Below, piece by piece: positions 10,751-21,438 of a stretch of 64,000 nucleotides of DNA. Both the position numbers and the translations under genes were made by a program. Origin of the DNA: Cyanidiococcus yangmingshanensis. Its lineage: Eukaryota; Rhodophyta; Bangiophyceae; Cyanidiales; Cyanidiaceae. Every line of letters begins with the position of its first letter. Position 1 is the stretch's first letter. The stretch covers positions 744,001 through 808,000 of the forward strand of contig VWRR01000003.1 in the NCBI GenBank assembly GCA_013995675.1, given 5' to 3'. The notes beneath the pieces were generated by a model that searched no databases, was not told where the DNA came from, and saw nothing but the letters and a program-made list of their open reading frames with translations.

Positions 10751-11597
10751 ATGAATACTCCAAGGAACAAAGACTGCCGGGTGGTGCTCCCAGACGAATC
10801 CGTGATAACGGCAGCGGTGAACTGCTTTCAATGCGCTGTTGATGAGGCGCTTCGGCCCAGTGTGCGAGAGACGTACCTGCTTCCGAGTAGTCGGCGTGAA
10901 CTGGTGCGGAAGGAGCTTGACGCGACGGCGGCGGCGCTCGCCCCTGCACTTGCGGGAGAACTGCGTCCTTCTCCAGGAGATTATACAAGTCCCTCCCTGA
11001 AGAAGAGGAGGACTTGGAGAAACGAAGTCAACTCAGGGCGATCGAGTCTCGCGTTTTGGCAAAGGAGGAGCACCTGCGTAAGCTGCGAGCTGAGCTGGCC
11101 TCTTCGGCTGAGCTCGCTAATCACAACCCAGGCGGAGCGTTTGGCGCGGCAGATAGAGCATTTTCAGGCACGAATGAATCAAGTCGATGTTCTCGATGAA
11201 GATTCAGCCTCTGAGGATGAGGCGGCGAGGGACGAGCATAACGCAAGGCGGCGCACCCTAGAGGAGGAAGTTCAACGCCGACTAGACTCTTTGCAAACGC
11301 TCATTGCCGAGCTGCATACTGCGGGTGCCAGCCTTGTGTGATAAAGCTGAACGTCTGCGCGAGGTCGCACAGAGTTTCGGTGATGTGGCGCCCTCAGAGA
11401 CAGAGCTCGTCATTCGAGAAGATCTGAAAAGCTTGCTATCCCTGGATCCGGAGTCAGAGAACGCGCATCCCGAGCCTCGAGACAACAACGCAGAAACCAA
11501 GGCGGCGCCTCTGAACAAGGATCCAAGTGGAGTAAGCACTCGAGCGCGGCTTGCTGCCGCTTTGCGAGCCCAAGGTACCGCTGCTCGCATCCGATAG
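10751..11597 (+). CDS. MIS12-like kinetochore coiled-coil protein (tentative)
   Basis: A coding region of about 280 residues that can be read only with four single-base skips, near 10941-10944 (CCCC), 10991-10997 (CCC), 11127-11129 (CCC) and 11323-11325 (GGG). It begins MNTPRNKDCRVVLPDES. Two helices follow (ITAAVNCFQCAVDEAL; RRELVRKELDATAAAL), then LRENCVLLQEIIQVP, an acidic PEEEEDLEKR segment, and a long heptad coiled coil with an acidic break (DVLDEDSASEDEAA). The order of helix, helix, a short Ile-x-x-Pro linker before an acidic Leu-rich stretch, then coiled coil resembles MIS12, the centromere-proximal subunit of the MIND complex. This is a resemblance of architecture, not a clear family match. 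Another coiled-coil complex subunit is possible. That it is coding is more certain than its name. Confidence 0.5.
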
Positions 11598-12272
11598 AGT
11601 CCAAGCGATCACAACTGCGGCTCCGCTTAGCTGATACTCATGAAGCTGTCGAAGCTTCGACTCGGCCTCAGCAGCGCTACCCTCCTCGTTCCTGGCACAT
11701 ACGCCGCTGTTCCCTATCAATGACAAGCATTGAATTGAACCAATGATTGGGCGGTTAGATACGCTCAAGTCGAGCGTAAAAAGGATCCTTGTTACCGAAA
11801 CGCTAAGCACGAATGTGCTCGGAGGCTCTTTCATGCACCAGCCTGTGGCTTCGGGACGGCACCAATTTGGTCTTGCTCGAGTACGATTCCGCTTGGGATA
11901 GTTTCCATGTCAGCACACTTTTCGTTCGAGATGGAAAGATCCATAGCTATCGCTTTTCGTCGTGGGTCGACGCTTGCACGCCGAGTGTTCGAAATTCCCC
12001 GATAGTCGGTTCCGGCTGGGCATACTGTATCCCCAAACTGTCCACTTGATATGGGGATGGTCAGTTAATAGCGCTTGTGAATTCGAACCACGGGCGATCT
12101 CTCGATCGGATTCGAGTTGCCGCAAACACGGCACCTGCACATGGACAAGGCTTTTCCACGTCTATGGTTCCATAGGCTAAAATCGAGTTCGTGATGTACA
12201 TCGCATCGCAGTTCGAGTCCGGAGCCGCCCGGACGCGCGCCACGCAGGCTCGGTATCCGAGTACACCCATGA
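11598..12272. other. Intergenic, nothing recognised
   Basis: About 675 bases between convergent genes. No motif, RNA gene or repeat was identified. The open extension of the PCID2 frame down to 12061 is out of frame with the conserved C-terminus and is a shadow. Confidence 0.45.
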
Positions 12273-13947
12273 TCAATGGCATGGATCTGGTGCGACTCGC
12301 GAGACCGCTGGGAACGCATCCTTGGCGCTCGTCACCAAATACTTTTTCTGGTGCGAGATATAGCCACGAATGTAGCCACGATAGATCAGATTGGCAACGA
12401 TGCATTCCACCTCTTCGAGCACTGGCTGCGGATTCGGCAAAACGCATTGCAGCGCGGTCAACGGGATTCCGCGTCGAGTTCAGGATTCGAGCCGCTACCC
12501 GAAAGCGATTCCTGTACGCAATCAGACGCAGTTTCTCGATGGTGAAGAGCACTCCGCTTCGGACGAAGAACTGCCGATATATGCGGAGTATGTCATCAAA
12601 ACGGTGCAGGTCTCCGCGCAGGATGGCTTGGCACACAGACTCATATGGTTGCAGACGATAACGTCGAAGCAGCCGCGTGCTTGGTAAACGCCCCTGAACC
12701 AGCCGCACCGGTACCAGGAACATCCAGATACGTCGGCGATTCCGCCCAAAAGCCATGGGGCAGTTACGCGCGGCAAATGCCAAATGGGTCTCAGCATCAT
12801 CGTACCGATCCTCATAGAGGGCAATACGGCCGACAAAGTAATGATAGGTTACTCGTTGGTCTAGAGGAAATGTCTCGTCCAGCGCTGGGAAACCTGGCGA
12901 TTCGACGGTTCGCAAGAGACTCGAGCACATACGCAAGTTATTCAAGGCGAAATAGATCCGTAGAAGATAGACGATCATACCAAGAGAGCCACGTTTTTTC
13001 GAGTCTGTGACTTGGGCAGTGCGGTCGCTCAACATGAGCGCCAAGCCCTTCTTCGTGATCGTCTCCGCTTCGGTGAGGCGTGCTCGACGCTCGCGATCTG
13101 CACTCGAGACGTCACCACTGTCCACAAGCTCCTGCAGAGCGCATCGCACCAAGTATCGGCAGAGCAGGTGTGCAATCGGCAGCGCCCAGTTTCCGCTCGT
13201 CTCCTCGCGCAGCTCGTCGTACAAGCTCCCTAGCGCGTTTTTGAGCTCCTGGAATACTTTCTCCACTGTGGTTCCCGTCCGCTGCCCATCGTGCCAGAAT
13301 GTGGCAGCCTGACACCAGTGCCAGACCAGCGCTGCCCAGTTGCTCTCCCGTCGTAGCTCCAGCGCGAGTGCAGCTTGACGGCTCGCCTGGGCATCGTTGA
13401 ATAGCTGCTCGAGCGCTTGTTCCAGGAGGTCGGCGCGTCTTTCTTCCACGTACCAGGACAATTGTTGTAGTACTTGCATAAAGTCCCCTAGTTGAAACGG
13501 ACAATTGCGGTATTGTTTATTCAACGCTCTGTACAGAGGCCGAGCTCGCTCGCTAGCATGCGGACTCCGACTCTCGGTACAGCATACGAGACGAGCTGGG
13601 AACTGGATCCCGATCCGAAGCGCATCCAAGCAACGATGCTGGGCGTTTGCCGCTGAAGCGAGCGCCTCCCCATCGGGACTGCTGCCAGCGATGTCCATGA
13701 ACGGTTCTGTCAGTGAGAACTCCGGATTCGATTTCGTTCCTTGAATCGAGGGAGGTTTCAGTCCCGGTTCCACAACGGGAGTATCCTCTCTCGTCGGGAA
13801 CGCGTGCTGAACACGAACGCAGATGAGCTTCGATCAAATCGAGAAATACGCGCTTATTTGCCTCGGAAGCACTCATCCAGTTCTTTGACGAGACTGTTCT
13901 TAGAGAGTACTTGTGCCGACCATGACGCGGCGCTTATGTCGACTCAT
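12273..13947 (-). CDS. PCID2: PCID2/Thp1-like PCI-domain subunit of TREX-2
   Basis: Thp1/PCID2 binds Sac3 and Dss1 in the TREX-2 complex, which couples transcription to mRNA export at nuclear pores. The conserved part is clear: MIVYLLRIYFALNNLRMCSSLLR, QRVTYHYFVGRIALYEDRYDDAE (as separate adjoining blocks), WMFLVPVRLVQGRLPSTRLL, FFVRSGVLFTIEKLRLIAYRN. The winged-helix end follows: EVECIVANLIYRGYIRGYIS, then HQKKYLV. One base must be skipped at the AA of the coding strand (TT at 12467-12468) to join the PCI core to that end. The N-terminus is less certain. The main frame has no ATG before 13698, and a plausible start at 13947 needs three more same-direction steps (LSKNSLVKELDECF, then KRVFLDLIEAHLRSC). 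Identity is firm; the start is tentative. Confidence 0.82.
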
Positions 13948-15456
13948 GGGATAGGCCACGCAGCAGGCGATGCCAATGCTGAGGCCATTTTGAAAAGCGA
14001 CAGACTAGGCGAACAGTAGTCTGCGACCGACTCATTCCGGTCGTATATCGCACGCTCTATCCGATCGGAATCAGCGTATGTGCATTGTCCTACATTCCAT
14101 GGGTCTCTGATGGCGAAAATTCGCTCACAATCAGGTTGCAACGGCACGAGCAACGGTCGCGACCTTGGATGTGCGTCAAGCTTCGGCTCCGCGCTGGCGA
14201 GACGCATTGCGCCCGCGCTTGGCGGGCGCGACACGCCTCGAATTGGTCGCTCTCGGACACGCACGCAACCCATCTCGAAGCGAGCGCTGGGATTCGCGAA
14301 AACGTCAGACACAGGGCACGCACGCTACTCCCAGAGTTTACCGACTCGACGTACTCGGGACGCGTGATTTTTCATGGTCTTGAGGGGAACACGAACACAG
14401 TCTGCGGCAAGTGAGTCGAGTCGTACGCAGCTTGTCGAAGCGCCGGTGTTTCGTCTGCGGTTGCAGGCGCGAACAGCAACACGCTGCTCCTCGGAACGGC
14501 ACGTGCACTGGAGCGATGACACGGTTGACAACGAGCACGACAACAAACGCAAGTCGAAAAGATGTTGTATTTATCATCCGCCGCATCGCGTTGACGACGG
14601 AAGCGACGCAAACTGCCCGAGCGACGATGAAGATGACGAGCTGGACTGAATAGGACCTGCACTCGTCAAGCGATTGCGGGTGGTCTCCGTAGCCAGAGAG
14701 AGGACAGGCAGCGCGCCCCCGTTGGTTTTTCGAGCGCGTCGGCAAAGAGGCGGACCTGGCGGTTCAGGATAAGCAGCGCGAGCTTTGCGGAACGCTCGAC
14801 ACAAAGTCCAGTCCGGGTGCGTTCTCTATCCGCGCGAGCGCACTGCCTTGTCGAGCGGCCAAGGGTCTTGGAGCGGTGCCAGTGCGTGACGATTTTCATG
14901 TACCCATGCATGACTCTTCAATGCTCCCGTGATTTGCGAATGTCTTATCTGAGCGCGCAAGTGCTCGAGCCCATGTGCTTGACAGCACGTGTCACGCTTT
15001 CGACCACGCTCGGCGAGACATGTGCCGATCGAGTAGCACCCGCGTCATTCGCTGCCCAGAGAAATACACAGTGACAGACATAAAGAACCTGTTGGTGGTC
15101 CTACTCGACTCTTCACGAATGCGTGATTCACGGCTTTGCGAACAATAACCGGAACGGGAGACAGTCACGATGTGCGCGTTCTGACGCTTCCACGAGATGC
15201 GATTGCCCCGGTGAGCAAACATCCTCTGACACCTGCGTAGATTCTTGGCTCCCTGCTCTGCATCCTGAAGTACTGGTCGCGTGCGCTCAATGAGGTTCGC
15301 TTCTTTTACCGGTTCCGCTGCAGCGCAACTCGTACATTCTGTTCAAACGGCTACGAGGCCGTCTCGCTCGTCTCTGGGCTTCGGGCACATGCAGACCAGT
15401 CATCGCCGTCACATTGGATTGCAGAGCGTACTCGTCCTTGTTCCATAGGATGTACG
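13948..15456. other. Intergenic, nothing recognised
   Basis: About 1.5 kb with many overlapping short frames on both strands and no recognisable domain. Candidate T-arm-like strings were checked and do not fold into a tRNA. Contents unknown. Confidence 0.4.
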
Positions 15457-17607
15457 CTAACCCGAAGTAGGCCCTAATGCGCCGACTTGCGCCAGGTCCA
15501 GATTTTGGTACCCAGCTTGGTGCGCGAGCTGCTGCATCTCCCTTAGAATGGCATCGCCATCCGTTCGTCGAAGCGCTGCTCGCGCCACCATTCGATACGC
15601 TGTGAATGGAATCGGCATATAATCGGATTCTGTAGGCCCTTCGCGATGCTGTTGCGTGTGACCGCGGAGGTACTCGACAGCCTCATTGAAGCGGCGACAT
15701 CGGAGCATAACGAAAATGAGTCGCTCGTGTGTCTCACCAGTGAGGCGCAGCCGCGCTTCTTGAATCTTTTCCAGGACTAGTTTTGCTGCTTCCCAGTGTC
15801 CTTTCTTTCCGCATCCCATTAATAGACCGTGGAACGTTTCAATGTTCGGGAGAAGGTGATGTTGCTTCCCGTGGTCCTGTAAAGTTTCATACGTCTGGAA
15901 TGCTCGATCCAGATCGCCCAGCATGGACGAGGCTGCAATGACACAATTCAAGGGTGCCAGGAGATCGAGTTTTCCAGGTAACGACTCGGACCGGGTGAGG
16001 GCCTCTGGAGCCGGTTCTTGGACCAGCTCGTGTTCGAGTGCAAAATGGGCCGCATCAACCCGATCAACGCTATGAGCCAGCGAGGTCACCACGCAGCGTA
16101 GCAGGCCCATTCGAGGCGTCGCGTCTCTCGCGTCTACCTCTGGATACAGCTCCAGCGCCCGCCGGTACCTGCGCCCATGAAGAAGCCGCAACGTCTCGAA
16201 GCAAGCGCGCATGCGCTCGCTCAGAATGATATCCGTGCGCTGCTCCGTCGGCGGCTTTGTCGCAGCGTTTTCGTTCGGCGGCGTGTCAACGGGCAATTCA
16301 GCGCCCTCCTCGCTGGTGACTGGACCCAACGCTTCATCAACATCCTGTTGAGCTAGTAGATTCGCTCGTGTATAGAAGAATATATCTGGGACCTGAAACA
16401 ACGATTGCCCCTCGGCACTTTCGGCAGTCGTGTTCACCGAAGCGAGAGCGATTTGCCTCTCAGCGGGCAGGTAACGACTCTGGATTTCGGTCCAGGCCAA
16501 ATCACCGAGTGCATAGTGATGGTTCCGAAGAGCGCATCCGAGCGCCGGCAAAAGCGTCCCGAGCTCGATGGGGCGGGCACCACGCAAGGTTGCCCATATG
16601 CCCGGACGGCGCATATCGCTGAGTAATTCGAAGCTCTTCTCGGCGTTATTTGCGTTGGATACCCGAATGAGCATGTTTGAGAGTGTCATTAAACGAGGCC
16701 GCAGCATAAGATCCTCGCGCATAACGCGCAATAGGTCGAAAGCAATCTGGTTGTAGCGGTAGCGTAAGCATGAATCTATCAAACAATTCAGGAGGTATGC
16801 TTTTTGGGAAGCCGAAAGTGAGTCGATCTTTTCGATCGACGATGATTGGGGCTCCGGTTCTGAAACTGGTTGTTCCTCCTTCACGGGCGCTGCTGGTGTT
16901 GCGTCCGGCTCGCCCTCCGCATCCGCTGCTTCCTTAACCTGCATCAAAGCCGCTTGTGAGCTTGAGCCCTCCCAGCGCCTCTGAGGCCATCGAGATTGCA
17001 TCTCGTATGCGCCCTGAATTTCCGTAAATTAGAGCCATCCTCGCATAGGAGGAAGCGTTTCGAGCGGTCATCTTACCGAAAATCCGTTCCGCTCGGGAAA
17101 CGTCAAAAGTGACTTCGCATGCCCGCAAGGCAGCGTTGTACTCATTCGGAGACGGTGCCGGAATCGTCGTGTCTGACTTAGAATGATCGAGAACCTCCTC
17201 GACAAGGTTCGTGGCACCGATACGAGCTCCGGCCGCCAAAATCATACGTCTAGCGTCTACAGAAAGCGAACCTCGGGCAAGAAGCTGGTCGCGAACAAGC
17301 TGGTGAGCTTCGGCTATATGGCGTATTCTCAGCATATCCAGAGCAGGTCTGAAGCGCTGCCTTCTCAGGCACGGTTGCTGGTGTCTCGGCTTCCAAGGGC
17401 TGCGCTTCAGTCACCGATGCTTTCGGTAGTGAAGCAGAGTCACTAGCACTCGTCGTAGCTTCACGACAAAGGAAGGCTCTTCCGCGCCGCTAAGACATTG
17501 CGAGCGTGCGCTTGCACGAACGAAAAACCGGGATCCAGATCGCGCGTCGGTGAGTACCGTCGGCTCCCCAACAGGGTGCAGGTGACTTGCGCAATACGAC
17601 GAAACAT
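15457..17607 (-). CDS. Pentatricopeptide-repeat (PPR) protein, probably mitochondrial
   Basis: PPR proteins bind organellar RNA to direct processing, stability or translation. The ATG at 17607 gives a basic, Ser/Arg-rich leader (MFRRIAQVTCTLLGSRRYS) typical of a mitochondrial presequence. A low-complexity Ala/Glu/Ser region comes next. Then come helical repeats with PPR character: SPNEYNAALRACEVTFDVS, SYARMALIYGNSGRIRDA, KAYLLNCLIDSCLRYRYNQI, TLSNMLIRVSNANNAEKSFE, LNCVIAASSMLGDLDRAFQT and ETFHGLLMGCGKKGHWEAAK. Three same-direction single-base skips are required, near 17461-17480, 17355-17375 and 17010-17060; the last 514 residues are in one frame. The predicted length is about 700 residues. 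The target RNA cannot be predicted because the repeats are degenerate. Confidence 0.8.
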
Positions 17608-19355
17608 GATGCTTACAATTGGTGGTCTGATCTCGTTCGATGTAGATCTGCCCGCACGCTTATTTCCTCTCGCCAGCAAGTCCTGTCAACGGGATACCAA
17701 CTTCAAGTTCTTGAGTGCGGGCAGTGCAACGTGCTTCCAGAAACACCTCGCGTTTTCAGCCTTGACAAATCAGCAATGATTGGCAAAACTTACGAAAGGC
17801 CGCGCTTGTTTCGTGTGCTCCTATACAGCTGATAATGAAGACGGTGACGACGAGCGACTTGTGTGTTTCCGAGCTGGTCGCCCCGCGCTTCGATGGAACG
17901 CCTGCGGCGACGATCATCGCCACGCTCGCCGCCGTCGGTCGCCATCACGCACCCACGCATGGCGACGGCCAATGGGCGGCGCGCGATTCGACGCCTCGGC
18001 CTGTGCTGGTCAGAGAGGATGTCCTTACCTCGATCGACTCTAGAATGATTTTGAATCATCAACGATCATAAGCGATCGTTCGATCGAAATATATATCCAT
18101 TGTTCAGGACACGTCCCCGTCTATCTTTATCGTTCCAGAAAAGTATGATCAGGAGCGTCGAGGCAGCGCCTACCGATACCGAGGACAAACCACGAGCTGG
18201 TGGTCATTGTTTCGGTTCTATCAGCACAGCCGGGATCGCTAGTGACACAGAGATCACGCGTACAGCGACAGCGCATCCGTGGGGTTCCCGGCGAATGATG
18301 CCAGCCAGACGCCATCTGGATGGAGGCCCAATCCATGCCTGGCCGGCCAGGGCGTCGATCGGCGAATCGCACGACGATCTCTGCGTAGGCCATACGCGCT
18401 CCAGTTTTGTCGGCATGTGGGTCGCGTCCTATTTCTGGAATGCAGCCTGCAAAGTGATCCATGGGGCTGATCACTTGAGGTCCCCTATGGCCATCACGCT
18501 GCCTTCTATCGGCGGTGGCATGCTGACGCTTTGTTCAAATACGCGGCGTCGATCCATGGGCGGATACGGAATGGTGGACGCGTCGTCAACAGATACGGGA
18601 TGTTGCATGAATCATGAAAAAGAAATGAACGGTCCGTTTACGAATGAGTCTGCAGGTGATCTCATGCGTTTCATAGGATCCATGGTGACATTCTCATCCA
18701 TCCAGAGCTGGTCTAGACTCGAAATCGTCCACAGGAAGTCTTTCGATGCCGCTCGTGTAGGTTTGGCGACTCGCTGGCAACAGCGATCAAATAGGTCTCA
18801 AGAACCGCATCGTCGCCTAGGTGCCTTTCGATACCGATAGCACATAATTCATCGAGCAACTGATTCGGTCTTGAAAATAGTGACGAAGACGTCGGTGTAC
18901 TTCGTCGCAGCGACGAGAAGATTCGCGCGAACGGAAATCGCCTTTGCTAGCAAATCAGAGTGCGGTTACCTCACGAACGGTCTTGATACACCACTGCAAG
19001 CGTACAACCAAAGAATTCCCAATCAATAACCAGCTTCAAAGAGATCCGACCTCGATCGCTCGACAAGAACCCAATAAGACATGCACGAGGCCAACAGCAA
19101 CAGTATCGGTGCCGGCGCCATGGGCGGCGGGCACACGGCATGCGTCTCGATCGCGAAGGCTCGTCCATCGATGCCGAAATAATCCAGCCGTGTGGTGTGC
19201 TGAATCTTCTCTAACAAACTGGTTTTGTGATCGGTTTCTGGTACACTGGTCTCAACCTAGTGGAAACAGGTTTCGGTTTATCAAGCATTTTTTGAAAAGT
19301 TCCCATAGAGTAAGCACTTTGAAAGCGACCTTGATTCATACGCAAACTTTCTGTA
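17608..19355. other. Intergenic with an unassigned open frame (18145-18840, +)
   Basis: About 1.7 kb. The only frame of note runs from the ATG at 18145 to 18840 (231 codons, MIRSVEAAPTDTEDK...). It has no recognisable domain and competing frames on the other strand, so I cannot call it a gene. On the minus strand a 64-codon frame (19023-19217) contains one strongly hydrophobic segment (APILLLLASCMSYWVLV) and could be a small membrane protein. No RNA gene was seen. Confidence 0.3.
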
Positions 19356-20213
19356 ATGACTCGGCTAGCTATTGTGACGGGAAGCTCTCGCGGCATTGGG
19401 AGAGCGATCGCGAAACGGCTTGCCCGGGAAGACGGACTACAAGTCTTGGTTACGGCCCGTACACCAGAGGCTGCTCAGGAAACAGCAGAAGCGATCAACA
19501 GGGAAAGTGATTGTCTCGAGTGCCCAACACTTTGGCATGCGCTCGATCTGTTGCAACCGGAGACGATCACCAAGTTTCGCGACTATGTCCAGTCCCTGAA
19601 ACGGCCGATTGATATTTTAATCAATAATGCGGGCATGGCTTACAAAGGGGACGCTTTCGATGAAAAGATTGCGCGGGACACGGTCGGCTGTAACTACATC
19701 GGCACCAAGTTGTTGACGGAGGCGCTGATACCGTTGATTCAGCCCGACGGCGGTCGAATCGTGTTCGTCTCTTCAAGGGCGGGAAATTTTGACAAGATTA
19801 CCGATCCGAGTCTCCGGGAGCGTCTTCTAGATGCACGCTCGACCGAAGAACTTGACGCCCTAGCAGAGGACTTTGTACGTTCTGTGGCCGATGGCAGCTA
19901 CGCGGAGCGCGGTTGGCCCCGACAGACGTACGCCGTCAGCAAAATGCTGGAGACCAAGTATGCCATGGTTCTGGCCCAGCGTCTGCGTTCAACGCACCCG
20001 CATGTGCTTGTCAACGCTATGTGTCCGGGATATGTGAAGACGGACATGACATCGCATCGAGGAGTGAAAACTGTTGAGGAGGGCGCTGATACGGCCGTCT
20101 TCTTGGCTTTGCTCCCGCGTGAGGCAGAGCAACAGCCGAATCTGTACACCGGTTGCTTCTGGGCTGAGAGACAACGACTGCAACTGCATGCACTAGGACC
20201 AATACCTCGTTAG
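19356..20213 (+). CDS. Short-chain dehydrogenase/reductase, carbonyl-reductase-like
   Basis: An intact frame of 285 residues from the ATG at 19356. It is a Rossmann-fold NAD(P)H oxidoreductase of the classical SDR group. The cofactor motif TGSSRGIG lies at residues 9-16, the structural NNAG motif follows DILI near residue 88, the catalytic Ser is in VFVSSRAGN (about residue 139), and the catalytic Tyr192 and Lys196 are in RQTYAVSK. PGYVKTDMT follows, as in human carbonyl reductase 1 (CBR1), which it resembles in length and in the inserted segment between the Ser and Tyr motifs. There is no leader peptide, so a cytosolic location is likely. Substrates of this group (quinones, aldehydes, prostaglandins in animals) cannot be read from sequence. 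The segment is flanked by intergenic DNA on both sides. Confidence 0.93.
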   Translation: MTRLAIVTGSSRGIGRAIAKRLAREDGLQVLVTARTPEAAQETAEAINRESDCLECPTLWHALDLLQPETITKFRDYVQSLKRPIDILINNAGMAYKGDAFDEKIARDTVGCNYIGTKLLTEALIPLIQPDGGRIVFVSSRAGNFDKITDPSLRERLLDARSTEELDALAEDFVRSVADGSYAERGWPRQTYAVSKMLETKYAMVLAQRLRSTHPHVLVNAMCPGYVKTDMTSHRGVKTVEEGADTAVFLALLPREAEQQPNLYTGCFWAERQRLQLHALGPIPR

Positions 20214-21438
20214 ACTCTTTTATTGAAGTTTGAATCTGGTATCCGCCGCGACCAGAGACCAGGCCTATGTTTCTAATGGCTTCGATATGACGCGGACAGC
20301 TTTGAGGAGGTGTAAAGGAGACAATGTCTCAACGGCATGGGAGGGTCACACGAGATTGCGCCGAAAGGAATAGCCGGAAAGGTAGCGATCGGCATCCACA
20401 GGTGTCCACTGGAAGAATGCATCCGAGACAGACGGCCGATACAGGTCCCTACGAATGAGAGGACCATCGAGTCGCTTCCCTTGAACCCGAAAAATTCGAT
20501 GCAATCTCTCGCTGGCCGAGAGGCTTTCATCTAATCGTCCCGGGACTGTTACCTATAAGAATAAAATTCATCGAACGAGAGCTCCCTACTAAAAAAGTCA
20601 AGCACCTGGTTACTTTCGTATTCGCACTATCGTTTGGCACATAGCATTGCTATGTTTAGAGAGACGTCCGCGAGACTGATATGGGCCAGCGCTTGCACGA
20701 ACCTGGCTATTTGCTATTCATGGACGAGGCCTCCATCCACATGCTCACAGAGAGTTCGCCCCACTTGAAGATATCCTCTGCCAAAACGAGTTGCGTCAAG
20801 CACTCGTGACACAGCAGCTCTCTCGGCACCGGCGAGCGAGCTCACCGAATCGCTGCCGCGCGCTCTTTCCTGCAAACAAGCGTGGTGAATTCCAGACAGC
20901 AGTTATATGTACGCATTGTACGAAACACTTTAATCAATGCATACGGACGTATCACCTTCCAACCGTTTGTTCACCCCCCCAAATCGTTTTAGAGAGAACA
21001 ACACTTGAACAAGCAAAATTTTACGCGATGCAGGGTACGCACCACCGCTAGCGTGCAGGTTGACCTGACAAACCGTTTCGCTGGCGGAGCGTTGCCGCCG
21101 CGGCCCAACGCCGGCTGCGCTGCGGTTGCGCTGAGAAGCAATCTCAACGACGCGGGGTCTCAGACGACGTTGATTCACTCTGGTACACAACGTTAGATAT
21201 TCGTCAACAGTCATCTTGAAGAGATCCTGGGGTGATCCATAGATTCGGGTGTTGCAGAAAGGGTAAGAATCGAGGTAGCGAGGCACTGTGTGTACGTTCC
21301 TAGGTATAGTGCAAAGGCGGCGTGGGTTGTTCTTCGAGCCTCAGCGATATCCTCTTCTGATTTGGTTCTATCGATTTTCTTGAGGCTTACAGATCGGAAT
21401 TTATCTTTTTTGGTAATCGAGTAGTGATCAAGTGTAGA
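20214..21438. other. Intergenic; possible unassigned minus-strand gene near 20930-21430
   Basis: About 1.2 kb between SDR and the YqaJ gene. On the minus strand two overlapping frames read as if they belonged to one protein: KSEEDIAEARRTTHAAFALY followed in another frame by PRYLDSYPFCNTRIYGSPQD and LFKMTVDEYLTLC. I do not recognise the protein, and the join would need a step in the opposite sense (or two in the usual sense), so it is left unannotated as a CDS. Confidence 0.3.

Noticed and set aside
12090-12130. T-arm-like string on the minus strand (GTGGTTCGAATTCAC)
   Set aside because: The T-stem has a mismatch, the 53-61 pair is not G-C, and no matching acceptor or anticodon arm lies upstream.
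12061-12400. C-terminal extension of PCID2 in its main frame
   Set aside because: The conserved winged-helix end (ANLIYRGYIRGYISHQ) is in the neighbouring frame and stops at 12273; the longer frame is a shadow.
13755-13785. T-arm-like string CCCGGTTCCACAACGGG
   Set aside because: Position 61 would be A, breaking the invariant G53-C61 pair, and no other tRNA arms surround it.
18145-18840. 231-codon open frame as a gene
   Set aside because: No domain, no clear codon signal and competing frames on the opposite strand.
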